Source: Lutibacter sp. (GTDB taxonomy: Bacteria > Bacteroidota > Bacteroidia > Flavobacteriales > Flavobacteriaceae). From it: a stretch of DNA of 64,000 bases. The stretch is taken from the NCBI GenBank assembly GCA_027449025.1, contig DAIDMK010000005.1, forward strand, positions 1-64,000, in the 5' to 3' direction. Under the pieces are notes generated by a model that ran no database searches, was not told the DNA's origin, and saw only the letters and a list, made by a program, of their open reading frames with translations. The position numbers and the translations under genes are program-made. This document shows positions 54,336 to 63,361 of the stretch, one piece after another; position 1 is the first letter of the stretch, and each line of letters starts with the position of its first letter.

Positions 54336-55021
54336 TAATAAGGGTTTGCGTAGCAAGGGGGTCTTCCAAATGAATAAACAAGTGATACGCCGGTGAGCAT
54401 GTACCAATCGTTACTGTTCGGATTTCCAAATTTTAGTGTACTTATTTTTTGATTGTTATAATCAAGATCATCTACAAAAGTATAGCGCGCCCTAATTTCA
54501 AAGGCGATAGCGAAATCGTTCACCAACTTTGTTTTATAGCCAATTCCAAAAGGAATGGCATAAGATGTTTTTGATTCATAATTATATTGTTGGCTTCCAG
54601 AAGGCGTTTCAGACCGTACCACATTGTAATTAAAAGTAGCAAATTCAATCAATAAATAGGGAGTGTGCGATTTTCGGTAATCGTCTAAATTGTATTCAAA
54701 ATAATTGAATTCTACACCTACTGCCAGTTCTTTTATGCTATTCGTAAATCGAATTCCTCTATTGAATCTCTCATTATTTGTAGCGTCAGCATCATCAGAT
54801 GATATTTCAGCATAGGTAAAAGTTCCTCTTATGGCAATTCTGGGGTTCATATTCCATTTATAAATAACACCGCCCATAAAATTATTTGGGTTTATATAAT
54901 ATTCAGGACCGATATCTCCAATATAATTACTTCCCCCTACAAATAATCCAATTTCATTAATCTGAGCTTTGGAAGTTATTGTGATAAAGACGATTGCAGT
55001 GAATATAATAAATTTTTTCAT
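54335..55021 (-). CDS. DUF6089 outer-membrane beta-barrel protein
   Basis: This ~228-residue protein, from ATG 55021, has a signal peptide (FIIFTAIVFITITSKAQ) and an eight-stranded-type small barrel (INEIGLFVGGSNYIGDIGPE; WYMLTGVSLVYSFGRPPCY). Function is unknown. It always sits beside uppS/bamA in this group, consistent with an envelope role. Stop and uppS start overlap. Confidence 0.88.
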   Translation of the reverse strand: MKKFIIFTAIVFITITSKAQINEIGLFVGGSNYIGDIGPEYYINPNNFMGGVIYKWNMNPRIAIRGTFTYAEISSDDADATNNERFNRGIRFTNSIKELAVGVEFNYFEYNLDDYRKSHTPYLLIEFATFNYNVVRSETPSGSQQYNYESKTSYAIPFGIGYKTKLVNDFAIAFEIRARYTFVDDLDYNNQKISTLKFGNPNSNDWYMLTGVSLVYSFGRPPCYANPY

Positions 55022-55155
55022 AAATAAAACGGCCAGCAAATATAAAAAATTATAGTTGCTTATTTAAGTTTAGCAATGTCTTTTTTGATTAACTGATTTT
55101 ATATGAAATTATTGTAGGTTTATTTTTCTTTGTGTTTTTTGATTTTGTGGGTAGG

Positions 55156-56037
55156 TCAGTTCCTTATATCCTGACCCCAAAGCAATTTATCACGAAGTGT
55201 TTTTATAAAAGTTTGATGGTTTATTTCGGCTATTTTTAAAGTGAATCTTGATTTTTCTATGAAAATTTCAGTTTTGCTGTTGATGGTCGTAATTCTTGAA
55301 TCAAGTGACAGAAAAAATTTATTTTCCCTTCCGCTTACCATTAATTTAATATTGGTTTCATCGGGAATTACCAAAGGTCTTGCGTTTAAATTATGTGGTG
55401 CGATGGGTGTTAATACAAAACTTTTTGCCTGAGGCAGAAGAATTGGTCCTCCACAACTTAATGAGTAGCCGGTTGAACCTGTTGGTGTTGAGATAATTAA
55501 ACCGTCGGCCCAATAGGAAGTCAAATATTCTTGGTCTAAATGAGTTTCAATGGTGATCATAGATGCCGTATTTTTTCTGCTGACGGAAACTTCATTCAGC
55601 GCAAAATTTAAGGAGGCGAGACCTTCATTTTTTGGCGTGGTGGTAACGCTCAATAAAGTGCGTTTATGAATAAAGTATTTTTTTTGTAAAAGCAATTCAA
55701 TTGCAGTTGCTATTTCTTCTTTTTTTACGGTTGCCAAAAAACCCAAACGACCTGTGTTTATACCTACTATTGGAATATTTGAATCTCTGATATAAGTAAC
55801 AGCCCTTAAAATTGTACCGTCGCCGCCAAGGGTAAACATAAAATTAAAAGAATTGTCCAATTCTGTGTGGGAAGAATAGGTATTGGCTTTTAGATTAGGG
55901 AAATGTTTTATTAATCCTGCATTATAATTGTGCTCAATTACATATTCAATATTGTGAATATTTAATTCCTTCAATAATTCTTCAATATATATTTTATCTT
56001 CTGGTTTGTAATATTGTCCGTATATAGCAATTTTCAT
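55156..56037 (-). CDS. nadK: NAD kinase
   Basis: This 293-residue cytoplasmic enzyme phosphorylates NAD to NADP. It has FTLGGDGTILRAVTYIRDS (GGDGT), the NE-type segment FALNEVSVSRK, and LIISTPTGSTGYSLSCGGP. Length is standard. Its ATG (56037) follows two tandem 88-bp micro-ORF units that separate it from the CBS-domain gene. Confidence 0.96.
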   Translation of the reverse strand: MKIAIYGQYYKPEDKIYIEELLKELNIHNIEYVIEHNYNAGLIKHFPNLKANTYSSHTELDNSFNFMFTLGGDGTILRAVTYIRDSNIPIVGINTGRLGFLATVKKEEIATAIELLLQKKYFIHKRTLLSVTTTPKNEGLASLNFALNEVSVSRKNTASMITIETHLDQEYLTSYWADGLIISTPTGSTGYSLSCGGPILLPQAKSFVLTPIAPHNLNARPLVIPDETNIKLMVSGRENKFFLSLDSRITTINSKTEIFIEKSRFTLKIAEINHQTFIKTLRDKLLWGQDIRN

Positions 56038-56125
56038 CTGTTTAAATTTTATTTTTTAGCGGTAACAGATGCTGTTCGCCATTAATATTTCCTTTGTGTG
56101 TCAAAATTTGTAATGCTCGATTCAT
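56038..56125 (-). repeat. 88-bp micro-ORF repeat unit, nadK-proximal copy
   Basis: The unit is exactly 88 bp from ATG 56125 to the base before the nadK ATG. It encodes 27 residues (MNRALQILTHKG ... GEQHLLPLKNKI; stop 56042-56044) and then ACAG. It is about 90% identical to the adjacent copy and about 80% to the tolC-cusB copy, with most codons kept in the same frame. Confidence 0.85.
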
Positions 56126-56213
56126 CTGTTTAAGTTTTATTTATTAGCGGTAATAGATGCTGTTCGCCATTAATAATTCCTTTGTGTGTCAAAATTTGTA
56201 ATGCTCGTTTCAT
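56126..56213 (-). repeat. 88-bp micro-ORF repeat unit, CBS-proximal copy
   Basis: The unit starts at ATG 56213, two bases after the CBS-gene stop, and encodes MKRALQILTHKG ... GEQHLLPLINKT (stop 56130-56132). It is tandem with the copy at 56038-56125. The internal GCGGTAATAGATGCTGTTCGC can form a hairpin. Both units preserve reading frame and the ACAG-ATG junction. Confidence 0.85.
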
Positions 56214-56215
56214 CC

Positions 56216-56875
56216 TTAAATGTTTAGGTATTTTTGCAGGTAGCTAGACCGCTCTTTTAGGTCTTCCAAATAGAAATCTTCTTTATGTTTTGAAAGCACT
56301 TTGTAATTATACCTTCTAAATGATTGAATAATCTCATTTACATCTAGGGCATAAAATTTAATAATGATTTTTATTGATGTTGGGTTGGTTTCTGAAATAA
56401 AAATGCCCAAAACATCGCCGTTGTTGGACTCAACAATTTGACATATTTCTCTAAATGAATAGTCCGTTACATTTTTTTCAATGGCCAAAACGGTACCTTC
56501 ATTTTTTAAAAATGGGGTGTTGTTATATACATGCAAAATATCAATTAAATCGCAATAGCCTAAATATGCCTTTTTATCATTAATTGCCGGAATTAAATTT
56601 GATTCGTTTGCGGCAAAAATCTTCAAGATTTCCAGTAGATTATTGTTTTCCTCAACGCAAAATAATTGAAATAAATATTGAAAATCACCAAGTTCTTTCT
56701 CATCATCAAAAATACCGCGAATGTCAATTTCAGAAATTAAGCCCAATAAAAAACCGCCTTCAACGATGGGGAAATGAGAATAGGTAGTTTCATTAAAAAG
56801 CAATTTTACTTCGGCAATTTTTGTGTGCGTTGTAAAAGCTTTAAATTCTTTTAAAATATAAGGGGTCATTTCCAT
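56216..56875 (-). CDS. CBS-domain protein
   Basis: This 219-residue cytoplasmic protein has two CBS motifs (~15-60: YSHFPIVEGGFLLGLISEID; ~75-120: SNLIPAINDKKAYLGYCDLI) and a C-terminal ACT-like region. CBS pairs sense adenine nucleotides. In Bacteroidota it regularly precedes nadK, which suggests a regulatory link. Divergent from pdxJ, with 103 bases between. Confidence 0.88.
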   Translation of the reverse strand: MEMTPYILKEFKAFTTHTKIAEVKLLFNETTYSHFPIVEGGFLLGLISEIDIRGIFDDEKELGDFQYLFQLFCVEENNNLLEILKIFAANESNLIPAINDKKAYLGYCDLIDILHVYNNTPFLKNEGTVLAIEKNVTDYSFREICQIVESNNGDVLGIFISETNPTSIKIIIKFYALDVNEIIQSFRRYNYKVLSKHKEDFYLEDLKERSSYLQKYLNI

Positions 56876-56978
56876 GTTGTATACCTTTATGTCACAAAAA
56901 TAATCAAAAATAAATCCAAAAACAGCTTCTTACTTCGTAAATTTGTCCACTCAATTAAATTTTAAAGGTTTATTAAGA

Positions 56979-57701
56979 ATGACAAAATTAAGTGTAAATG
57001 TAAATAAAATTGCCACGTTACGAAATTCCCGTGGCGGAGATTATCCAAATGTTGTAAAAGTGGCTTCCGATATTCAAGATTTTGGTGCTGAAGGAATTAC
57101 CATTCACCCAAGACCAGACGAGCGACATATTCGTTATCAAGATGCATTTGATTTGAAAAAAATTGTGACCACCGAGTTTAATATTGAAGGAAATCCAATA
57201 CAGCAGTTTATTGATATGGTGCTAGAAATCCGTCCAACCCAAGTCACTTTGGTGCCCGATGCCATTGATGCCATTACCTCTAATGCCGGCTGGGATACCA
57301 TTAAACATTACGCTTTTTTAAAAGAAATAGTGGAGGAATTTCATTTAAAAGGTATTAGAACTTCCATATTTATTGATGCAGATTTAAAATTAATTGAAGC
57401 AGCCGCCAAAACTGGAACTAACAGAATTGAATTGTACACCGAGGAATTTGCAAGACAGTATGGATTAGGAAATAAAAATGCCATAAAACCGTATGTTGAA
57501 AGCGCTATTTTGGCCAATGAAATTGGACTGGGAATTAACGCTGGTCATGATTTAAATTTGGACAATATTCAGTTTTTTGCCCAAAATATTCCAAATTTGT
57601 TAGAAGTTTCAATTGGCCACGCCCTAATCTCCGAATCCTTGTATTTAGGTTTGGAAAATGTGGTGAATATGTATAAAAACAAGTTAAAAGTTAAAAGTTG
57701 A
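56979..57701 (+). CDS. pdxJ: Pyridoxine 5'-phosphate synthase
   Basis: This ~240-residue TIM barrel makes pyridoxine 5'-phosphate from 1-deoxyxylulose 5-phosphate and amino-acetone phosphate in the DXP-dependent B6 route. It has [35 protein letters not shown] and [15 protein letters not shown] place the start at ATG 56979, where the family begins; the frame is open back to TTG 56943. Confidence 0.95.
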   Translation: MTKLSVNVNKIATLRNSRGGDYPNVVKVASDIQDFGAEGITIHPRPDERHIRYQDAFDLKKIVTTEFNIEGNPIQQFIDMVLEIRPTQVTLVPDAIDAITSNAGWDTIKHYAFLKEIVEEFHLKGIRTSIFIDADLKLIEAAAKTGTNRIELYTEEFARQYGLGNKNAIKPYVESAILANEIGLGINAGHDLNLDNIQFFAQNIPNLLEVSIGHALISESLYLGLENVVNMYKNKLKVKS

Positions 57702-57773
57702 AAGGTTTATTTGTTTAACCGTTTAATATTTGCTTAAAACTTAAAACTTAAAACTCACAACTCACAACTCAAA

Positions 57774-58550
57774 ATGAAATTACTGCATTCAACTATTTTA
57801 GGAAGCGGACAGCCATTTCTTATTCTGCATGGGTATTTTGGAATGAGTGATAACTGGAAATCGTTGGGGACTAAATTTTCTGAAAATTTTGAAGTGCATC
57901 TAATTGATCAACGCAATCACGGTCGGAGTTTTCATTCCGATGATTTTGATTATGAATTATTGGTGGAAGATTTGTACAACTATATTCAACATCATCAGTT
58001 AGAATACAGCATCCTTCTCGGCCATTCTATGGGCGGAAAAGTGGCTATGCAATTTGCAGTTACATATCCAGAATTGGTTGATAAATTAATTGTTGCAGAT
58101 ATTAGTCCGAAGTTTTACTCGCCGCACCACGAGGGTATTTTGGCAGCCTTAAATACAGTCAATTTCTCACTTCAAAACACCCGTAAAAAAGTGGAGGATG
58201 TATTAAGAATTTACATTAAAGAGGAGGGCACTTTACAATTTTTACTCAAAAATGTCTATTGGAAATCAAAAGGTGAATTGGCTTTTCGATTCAATTTGCA
58301 TAGTTTGACTGAACATAACAGTGAGGTTGGCGAGGCCTTGCCTTCTTTCACTTCTTTTGAAGGTGATACCTTATTTTTAAAAGGTGAAAACTCAAATTAT
58401 ATTACAGAAGATGACAAGCCATTAATTGAAGCGCATTTTTTAAATTCGAAAATTGTTGCGATTAAAAATGCTGGTCATTGGCTTCATGCTGAGAATCCAA
58501 CCCAATTTTATAATGAGGTTTTTAGTTTTTTAAGCCAATTGTTGTGTTGA
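57774..58550 (+). CDS. Alpha/beta hydrolase (YbfF-like esterase)
   Basis: This 258-residue cytoplasmic hydrolase has FLILHGYFGMSDNWKSLG (oxyanion HG), RNHGRSFHSDDFDY, nucleophile Ser in LLGHSMGGKVAMQF and the catalytic His in NAGHWLHAENP. The pattern is that of YbfF acyl-CoA/short-chain esterases. Substrate is unknown. It follows pdxJ after 72 bases of tandem CTTAAAA/ACAACTC repeats. Confidence 0.92.
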   Translation: MKLLHSTILGSGQPFLILHGYFGMSDNWKSLGTKFSENFEVHLIDQRNHGRSFHSDDFDYELLVEDLYNYIQHHQLEYSILLGHSMGGKVAMQFAVTYPELVDKLIVADISPKFYSPHHEGILAALNTVNFSLQNTRKKVEDVLRIYIKEEGTLQFLLKNVYWKSKGELAFRFNLHSLTEHNSEVGEALPSFTSFEGDTLFLKGENSNYITEDDKPLIEAHFLNSKIVAIKNAGHWLHAENPTQFYNEVFSFLSQLLC

Positions 58551-58593
58551 AATAATTATGGGTAAATTTGTATAAATTATAAAATAAGTTTTG

Positions 58594-58938
58594 ATGAAAA
58601 CAATTTTAAGAATGTTATTAACGGCGGTTGCTGTTGTTATAATTGCAAAATTTTTACCAGGAGTGGAGGTGACCGATTTTACCAATGCCATGTTTGTTGC
58701 CATTGTTTTGGCCTTTTTAAGAATTACCGTAAAACCATTACTGGTGTTTTTAACCTTGCCGGCAACCATTGTGACACTTGGGTTGTTTTTGTTTGTTATT
58801 AATGCCGTAATTATCATGTTAGCAGGTTATTTTGTAGCCGGTTTTACAGTTTCTGGATTTTGGACAGCACTGCTGTTTAGTATATTGTTGTCAATGTTCC
58901 AATCTGTTTTGTATTCATTCTTGCAAGAAAAAGAATAA
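58594..58938 (+). CDS. Phage-holin-family / YvlD-like membrane protein
   Basis: This 114-residue protein has four hydrophobic helices (LRMLLTAVAVVIIAKFLPG; FVAIVLAFLRITVKPLLVFL; TLGLFLFVINAVIIMLAGYF; GFWTALLFSILLSMFQSVLY). This is the PF04020 pattern of YvlD-like proteins. Despite the name, such chromosomal copies are not phage lysis genes. Function is unknown. ATG 58594 is preferred over the adjacent TTG at 58591. Confidence 0.9.
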   Translation: MKTILRMLLTAVAVVIIAKFLPGVEVTDFTNAMFVAIVLAFLRITVKPLLVFLTLPATIVTLGLFLFVINAVIIMLAGYFVAGFTVSGFWTALLFSILLSMFQSVLYSFLQEKE

Positions 58939-58966
58939 AAATAGTTGAATTTGAACGGGTTAATTA

Positions 58967-58997
58967 TTTGCTAGATGCGTAAAAAATAGTACTTTTG
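58967..58997 (+). promoter_or_regulatory. Promoter of trigger factor gene
   Basis: TTTG (58967-58970), 19-bp spacer and TACTTTTG (58990-58997) give a full Bacteroidota consensus promoter. It lies 39 bases before the tig ATG. Confidence 0.8.
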
Positions 58998-59036
58998 CAC
59001 CCAATTTTGAATGATTTAAGATAAAAACAGCATAAA

Positions 59037-60359
59037 ATGAATATTACAAAAGAAAATATTGATGCGTTAAATGCAGTGGTAAAGGTTGAAATATCAGCCG
59101 CAGATTACCAAGAAAAAGTAGCGAAAATTTTACAGGATTATCGTAAAAAAGCTGACATTCCAGGATTTAGAAAAGGACAGGTGCCATTAGGAATGGTTAA
59201 AAAGCAGTACGGAAAATCTATTATGATTGATGAGGTTAACAAACTATTGCAAGAAGCTTTAAACAATTTTTTAATTGAAGAAAAATTGGATATTCTAGGA
59301 AATCCATTGCCAAAAATGGAAGATGAGTTTTCTTGGGATAAAGAAGATTATACCTTTGAATTTGAATTGGGCTTGGCTCCTGAATTTGAAGTGAACCTTG
59401 AAGCAAAGAATAAAGTTACCCAATACAATATTGTTGCAGACAAGGAATTGTTAAAAAAAGAAGTTGAAAATATTAGAAAACGTTTTGGAAAATTAGTGCC
59501 TAAAGAAACTGCTGAAGAAGGTGTGAATATTGCTGGGACTTTTGTAAACGAAGAAAAAGAAATCAACAAAAAATCAACGATTGCTTTGGATTCCATAAAA
59601 GGAAAAGCAAATCAACAAAAATTTCTTGGAAAAAAAGTGGGCGATGTTGTTGAATTAAAAACGAAAGGACTGTTTGATGACGACCATAAATTAATGGGCG
59701 CTTTGGGGTTGAGTCACGATGAAATTCACGGCCTTGAAATTCCTTTAACCTTTACCATTGAAGAAATTAACGCCAATGAACTTGCTGAAATTAATCAAGA
59801 ATTGTTCGATAAAATATTTGGTGAAGGTGTTGTGAAATCTGAGGATGAACTTAAGGCTAAAATTAAAGAAGATGCCGAAAAGCAATTTCAGACACAAGCT
59901 GATCAACAATTATTGAATGATGTAACCGAATATTTGGTGGAAAATACAAACTTTGATTTGCCAGCTGAGTTTCTGAAAAAATGGATGGTTGTTGCAGGTG
60001 AAAAACCAATGACTCCAGAAGATGCTTCAGCAGAATATGAAAAATCGGAAAAAGGCTTGCGTTACCAATTAATTGAAGGTAAAATTTTAAAAGATAACAA
60101 ACTTCAAGTTACTTATGAGGAATTGAAAGACTTTACAATAGGGTTTGTTAAAATTCAAATGGCACAATACGGACAATTAAATCCAGAAGATAAGGAGCTG
60201 GAAGATATTGCCCAAAGAGTGTTAGGTAACCAAGATGAAGCAAAACGTTTGCAAGAGCAATTGGTAAGCCAAAAATTATTGAATTTTTATAAAGAAAAAA
60301 TGACCTTTAAAACAAAAGAAGTGAACTACGAAGAGTTTGTAAAAGAAGTTTACAAATAA
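59037..60359 (+). CDS. tig: Trigger factor (ribosome-associated chaperone)
   Basis: This 440-residue protein has an N-terminal ribosome-binding domain with the signature-like PGFRKGQVPLGMVKKQYG (residues ~41-58), a diverged middle PPIase region (~150-240) and a C-terminal helical chaperone domain. It binds nascent chains at the exit tunnel. The middle domain's low similarity to classical FKBPs is normal in Bacteroidota. Strong consensus promoter upstream. Confidence 0.93.
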   Translation: MNITKENIDALNAVVKVEISAADYQEKVAKILQDYRKKADIPGFRKGQVPLGMVKKQYGKSIMIDEVNKLLQEALNNFLIEEKLDILGNPLPKMEDEFSWDKEDYTFEFELGLAPEFEVNLEAKNKVTQYNIVADKELLKKEVENIRKRFGKLVPKETAEEGVNIAGTFVNEEKEINKKSTIALDSIKGKANQQKFLGKKVGDVVELKTKGLFDDDHKLMGALGLSHDEIHGLEIPLTFTIEEINANELAEINQELFDKIFGEGVVKSEDELKAKIKEDAEKQFQTQADQQLLNDVTEYLVENTNFDLPAEFLKKWMVVAGEKPMTPEDASAEYEKSEKGLRYQLIEGKILKDNKLQVTYEELKDFTIGFVKIQMAQYGQLNPEDKELEDIAQRVLGNQDEAKRLQEQLVSQKLLNFYKEKMTFKTKEVNYEEFVKEVYK

Positions 60360-60519
60360 ACTTACAAGATTCCGTGTTTTAATAATGCAAACCTTGCAAT
60401 TAAAATTTATATTAACTAAGCAAAAATAGAAAATCAATCCTGTTCTTCATCACTTTAGAAGATACTTTAACCTAAAAACATTTTCTTTACATCTTGTCTA
60501 ATAGGGTTGATTGAAATTT
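60360..60519. other. Intergenic region after tig
   Basis: The sequence is AT-rich with no gene recognised. It leads into a decayed transposase fragment. Confidence 0.3.
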
Positions 60520-60670
60520 TTTTGATAAGGAATTTAGACCACTTTACTGTGAGGATGATGGACGACCTGCAAAACCAATTTGATTAATGGTTGGATAATC
60601 ATATTCGGAATATTTCGGACGAAAGTATTGTGGGACAATGGGTTTTAGATTGGTTAAAAAGCACTTTTTA
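60520..60670 (+). pseudogene. Decayed insertion-sequence transposase fragment
   Basis: One frame reads YCEDDGRPAKPI, then a stop, then LMVG from 60545. A second frame continues NHIRNISDESIVGQWV from about 60597. Together they match the N-terminal region of a common IS5-like transposase type (EDnGRPAKPIRLMVGLLILK, then RNISDESIVEQW). Two stops and at least one frameshift show it is dead. No terminal inverted repeats were found. Confidence 0.6.
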
Positions 60671-60782
60671 AGACTCGACTACTTAATGTTTGTAAATAAC
60701 TTTAAGTTTTTTTACTTTTTTAAGCCCTAGAATACGAGAGAGAATTTGAACTTTGAGATTTACTTTCAACACTGAAACCGTC

Positions 60783-61769
60783 TTAAGCAAACTTCTGAAG
60801 TACTTCTTCAAAAACATCATAAACAGCTTGTGCCGAATCTGAAGTAACCATTTTCATGCGGTATTCTTTAAAATCGGGAATACCTTTAAAATAGTTGGTG
60901 TAATGACGACGGGTTTCCATAACGCCCACAATTTCAACACCTTTCCAATCGATTTCCATTTGTAAATGTCGGCGTGCCATTTCAACACGATCAGCAATTG
61001 TGATATTTGGCAAATGTTCTCCAGTTTCAAAAAAGTGTTTCACTTGTTTAAAAAACCATGGATTTCCAATACTTGCACGGCCAATCATAGCGCCATCCAA
61101 CCCAAATTTATCGCGCATTTCCATAGCGCGTTCGGGTGAGTTTACATCGCCGTTTCCGAAAATAGGAATGTGCATTCTCGGATTATTTTTTACAGCGGAA
61201 ATATGGCTCCAGTCGGCCTCGCCTTTATACATTTGGGCGCGTGTGCGTCCGTGGATTGATATTGCTTTACATCCAACATCCTGTAAACGCTCAGCCACTT
61301 CAACAATTTTTATAGAATTTTCGTCCCAGCCCAAACGGGTTTTAACGGTGATGGGAAGATTGGTATGTTTTACCATGGCTTCAGTTAAGCTCACCATCAA
61401 ATCGATATCTTTTAAAATGCCCGCTCCTGCGCCTTTACATACCACCTTTTTAACCGGACAGCCAAAATTGATGTCGATTATATCGGGATTCGATTGTTCA
61501 ACAATCTCCACCGTTTTTAACATAGAATCTAAATTTGCGCCAAATATTTGGATGCCAACCGGACGTTCTTTTTCGTAAATATCCAGTTTTTTTCTGCTTT
61601 TTGCCGCATCACGTATCAATCCTTCCGAAGAAATAAACTCGGTATAAACCACATCTGCGCCCTGCTCTTTGCATAAAGCCCTAAACGGCGGGTCGCTCAC
61701 ATCTTCCATCGGTGCCAACAATAAAGGAAAATCGCACAATTCTATGTCTCCTATCTTTATCAAGATCAA
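60783..61769 (-). CDS. dusB: tRNA-dihydrouridine synthase
   Basis: This ~328-residue flavoprotein reduces uridine in tRNA D-loops. It has LLLAPMEDVSDPPFRALC, INFGCPVKKVVCKGAGAGIL (catalytic Cys in VCKG), PITVKTRLGWDE, ISIHGRTRAQMYKGEADW and GNGDVNSPERAMEM. There is no upstream ATG in frame: the start is TTG 61769 or, fitting family N-termini (IKIGDIEL) better, TTG 61763. No partner gene overlaps. Confidence 0.94.
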   Translation of the reverse strand: MILIKIGDIELCDFPLLLAPMEDVSDPPFRALCKEQGADVVYTEFISSEGLIRDAAKSRKKLDIYEKERPVGIQIFGANLDSMLKTVEIVEQSNPDIIDINFGCPVKKVVCKGAGAGILKDIDLMVSLTEAMVKHTNLPITVKTRLGWDENSIKIVEVAERLQDVGCKAISIHGRTRAQMYKGEADWSHISAVKNNPRMHIPIFGNGDVNSPERAMEMRDKFGLDGAMIGRASIGNPWFFKQVKHFFETGEHLPNITIADRVEMARRHLQMEIDWKGVEIVGVMETRRHYTNYFKGIPDFKEYRMKMVTSDSAQAVYDVFEEVLQKFA

Positions 61770-61950
61770 AAATTTAAGAGTGCAAAATTACACAATTTTC
61801 AAGAAGTATAAAATTATTGTTTTGAACTTGTTTCAGTAAATTAATTTAAATTGATTAGTTCTAGGCATATTAACAGTAAGTAACTTGATGTAGAAATGAA
61901 CACAGCCGACTTAATAACAATTTTAAATCATCTAATCTCATTTTTATATA

Positions 61951-61995
61951 TAAATAGTAGATTATGTTCTATTTATTATATGTAAATAGTAGATT
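61951..61995. repeat. Direct repeat TAAATAGTAGATT before the AAA ATPase gene
   Basis: Two exact 13-bp copies, at 61951-61963 and 61983-61995, lie 32 bp apart (three helical turns). They are just upstream of a -7 element TATATTTG (62011-62018), so they could be operator half-sites. Confidence 0.6.
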
Positions 61996-62049
61996 GTAAT
62001 CAATTTTTTATATATTTGTATAAACCATAAATATTAAAAATCGTATAAT

Positions 62050-63189
62050 ATGCTTCAAATAGACCGAAAACTAAAGGAAAATTTGGTGGATAAATGGAAT
62101 TCGGGCAAAGTATTAATTGTAATTGGTCCTAGGCAAGTTGGAAAAACCACGCTGTTTAAATCACTTTGTGAAACAGAAGGAAATTATCTTTTTATAAATG
62201 GCGACGACCCAGAAGATAGAATATTGCTTGAAAACGCTGGTGAAAACAAATTGAGAAACATCATCGGAAATCATAAAACTGTCTTTTTTGATGAAGCACA
62301 ACGCATTAAAAATATCGGAATTATTCTCAAAATTATACACGATCAAATTACGGGAATTCGTGTGGTAGTTAGTGGTTCTTCAGCCTTAGAAATTTCCAAC
62401 GAACTTAACGAACCTTTAACAGGCAGAAAATGGGAATTCAATTTATTTCCCTTTACTTACGGTGAGCTTCAACATCACTTTGGCTATGTAAATAACACTA
62501 AGAATTTGTTGAGATATATGATTTATGGTATGTATCCAGAGGTCATCACAAATTATGAAAATGCTGAAGGCACTTTAAAACAAATTTCTGGCAGTTATCT
62601 TTATAAGGATTTATTGCAATATCAAGGAATCCGTAAACCCGAAATATTGGATAAATTATTATTGGCCTTGGCTTTGCAATTGGGCTCGGAAGTAAATTAT
62701 AACGAGCTTTCACAAACTGTTGGTGCTGATAGAGCAACCATTGAACAGTATATTTCCTTATTGGAAAAAGCATTTGTGGTTTTTAGATTAAATCCTTTAA
62801 GCAGAAATGTTCGCAATGAAATAAACACCTCTCGTAAAATATATTTTTATGATAATGGCATTAGAAACGCTGTTGTCGGAAATTTTAAATCTCTTGAGTT
62901 TCGTCAAGATACAGGCGCATTATGGGAAAATTTTATGGTTTCAGAGCGATTGAAAATATTGAATTATAACCAATGGCACGGACGATTTTATTTTTGGAGA
63001 ACCTATCAGCAACAAGAAATTGATTGGATTGAAGAAATTGACGGATCATTTTCCGCTTACGAATTTAAGTGGAATTCTAAAAAAACAAGGAGATTTTTTC
63101 CCAAAACCTTCCTCAATAATTATCCTATTTCTAAAACTTTAGTGGTTACGCCAGAGCAAATTGATGAATTTTTAACCAACTCATTTTAA
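62050..63189 (+). CDS. AAA ATPase of the AAA_14/DUF4143 family
   Basis: This 379-residue cytoplasmic protein has Walker A VIGPRQVGKTTLFKSL (~26-41), Walker B TVFFDEAQRI (~77-86), sensor VVVSGSSALEISNEL, and a C-terminal DUF4143 domain with a nuclease-like fold (IYFYDNGIRNAVVGNF; FYFWRTYQQQEIDWIEE; AYEFKW). The D/E-x-K-like residues EIDWIEE...EFKW resemble a PD-(D/E)xK core. The family is abundant, patchily distributed and without a clear function; mobile-element or toxin-like roles have been suggested. Confidence 0.9.
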   Translation: MLQIDRKLKENLVDKWNSGKVLIVIGPRQVGKTTLFKSLCETEGNYLFINGDDPEDRILLENAGENKLRNIIGNHKTVFFDEAQRIKNIGIILKIIHDQITGIRVVVSGSSALEISNELNEPLTGRKWEFNLFPFTYGELQHHFGYVNNTKNLLRYMIYGMYPEVITNYENAEGTLKQISGSYLYKDLLQYQGIRKPEILDKLLLALALQLGSEVNYNELSQTVGADRATIEQYISLLEKAFVVFRLNPLSRNVRNEINTSRKIYFYDNGIRNAVVGNFKSLEFRQDTGALWENFMVSERLKILNYNQWHGRFYFWRTYQQQEIDWIEEIDGSFSAYEFKWNSKKTRRFFPKTFLNNYPISKTLVVTPEQIDEFLTNSF

Positions 63190-63361
63190 AAGAACAATTA
63201 AAAGAGTAAGTACAATTATGGCTTTATTAATTTAAAGATAAATTGTATTTTTGAACTCCTAAAACATTACTCATAAAATGAGCATAACGGAAATAAGGAG
63301 CAAATACCAATTCAGCTATGCGAATTACATATGACCAATAAAAAACAATAAATATCTTTGT

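Noticed and set aside
58594-58938. Prophage signal from the phage-holin-family protein
   Set aside because: YvlD-like chromosomal proteins carry this family name; no other phage gene is near.
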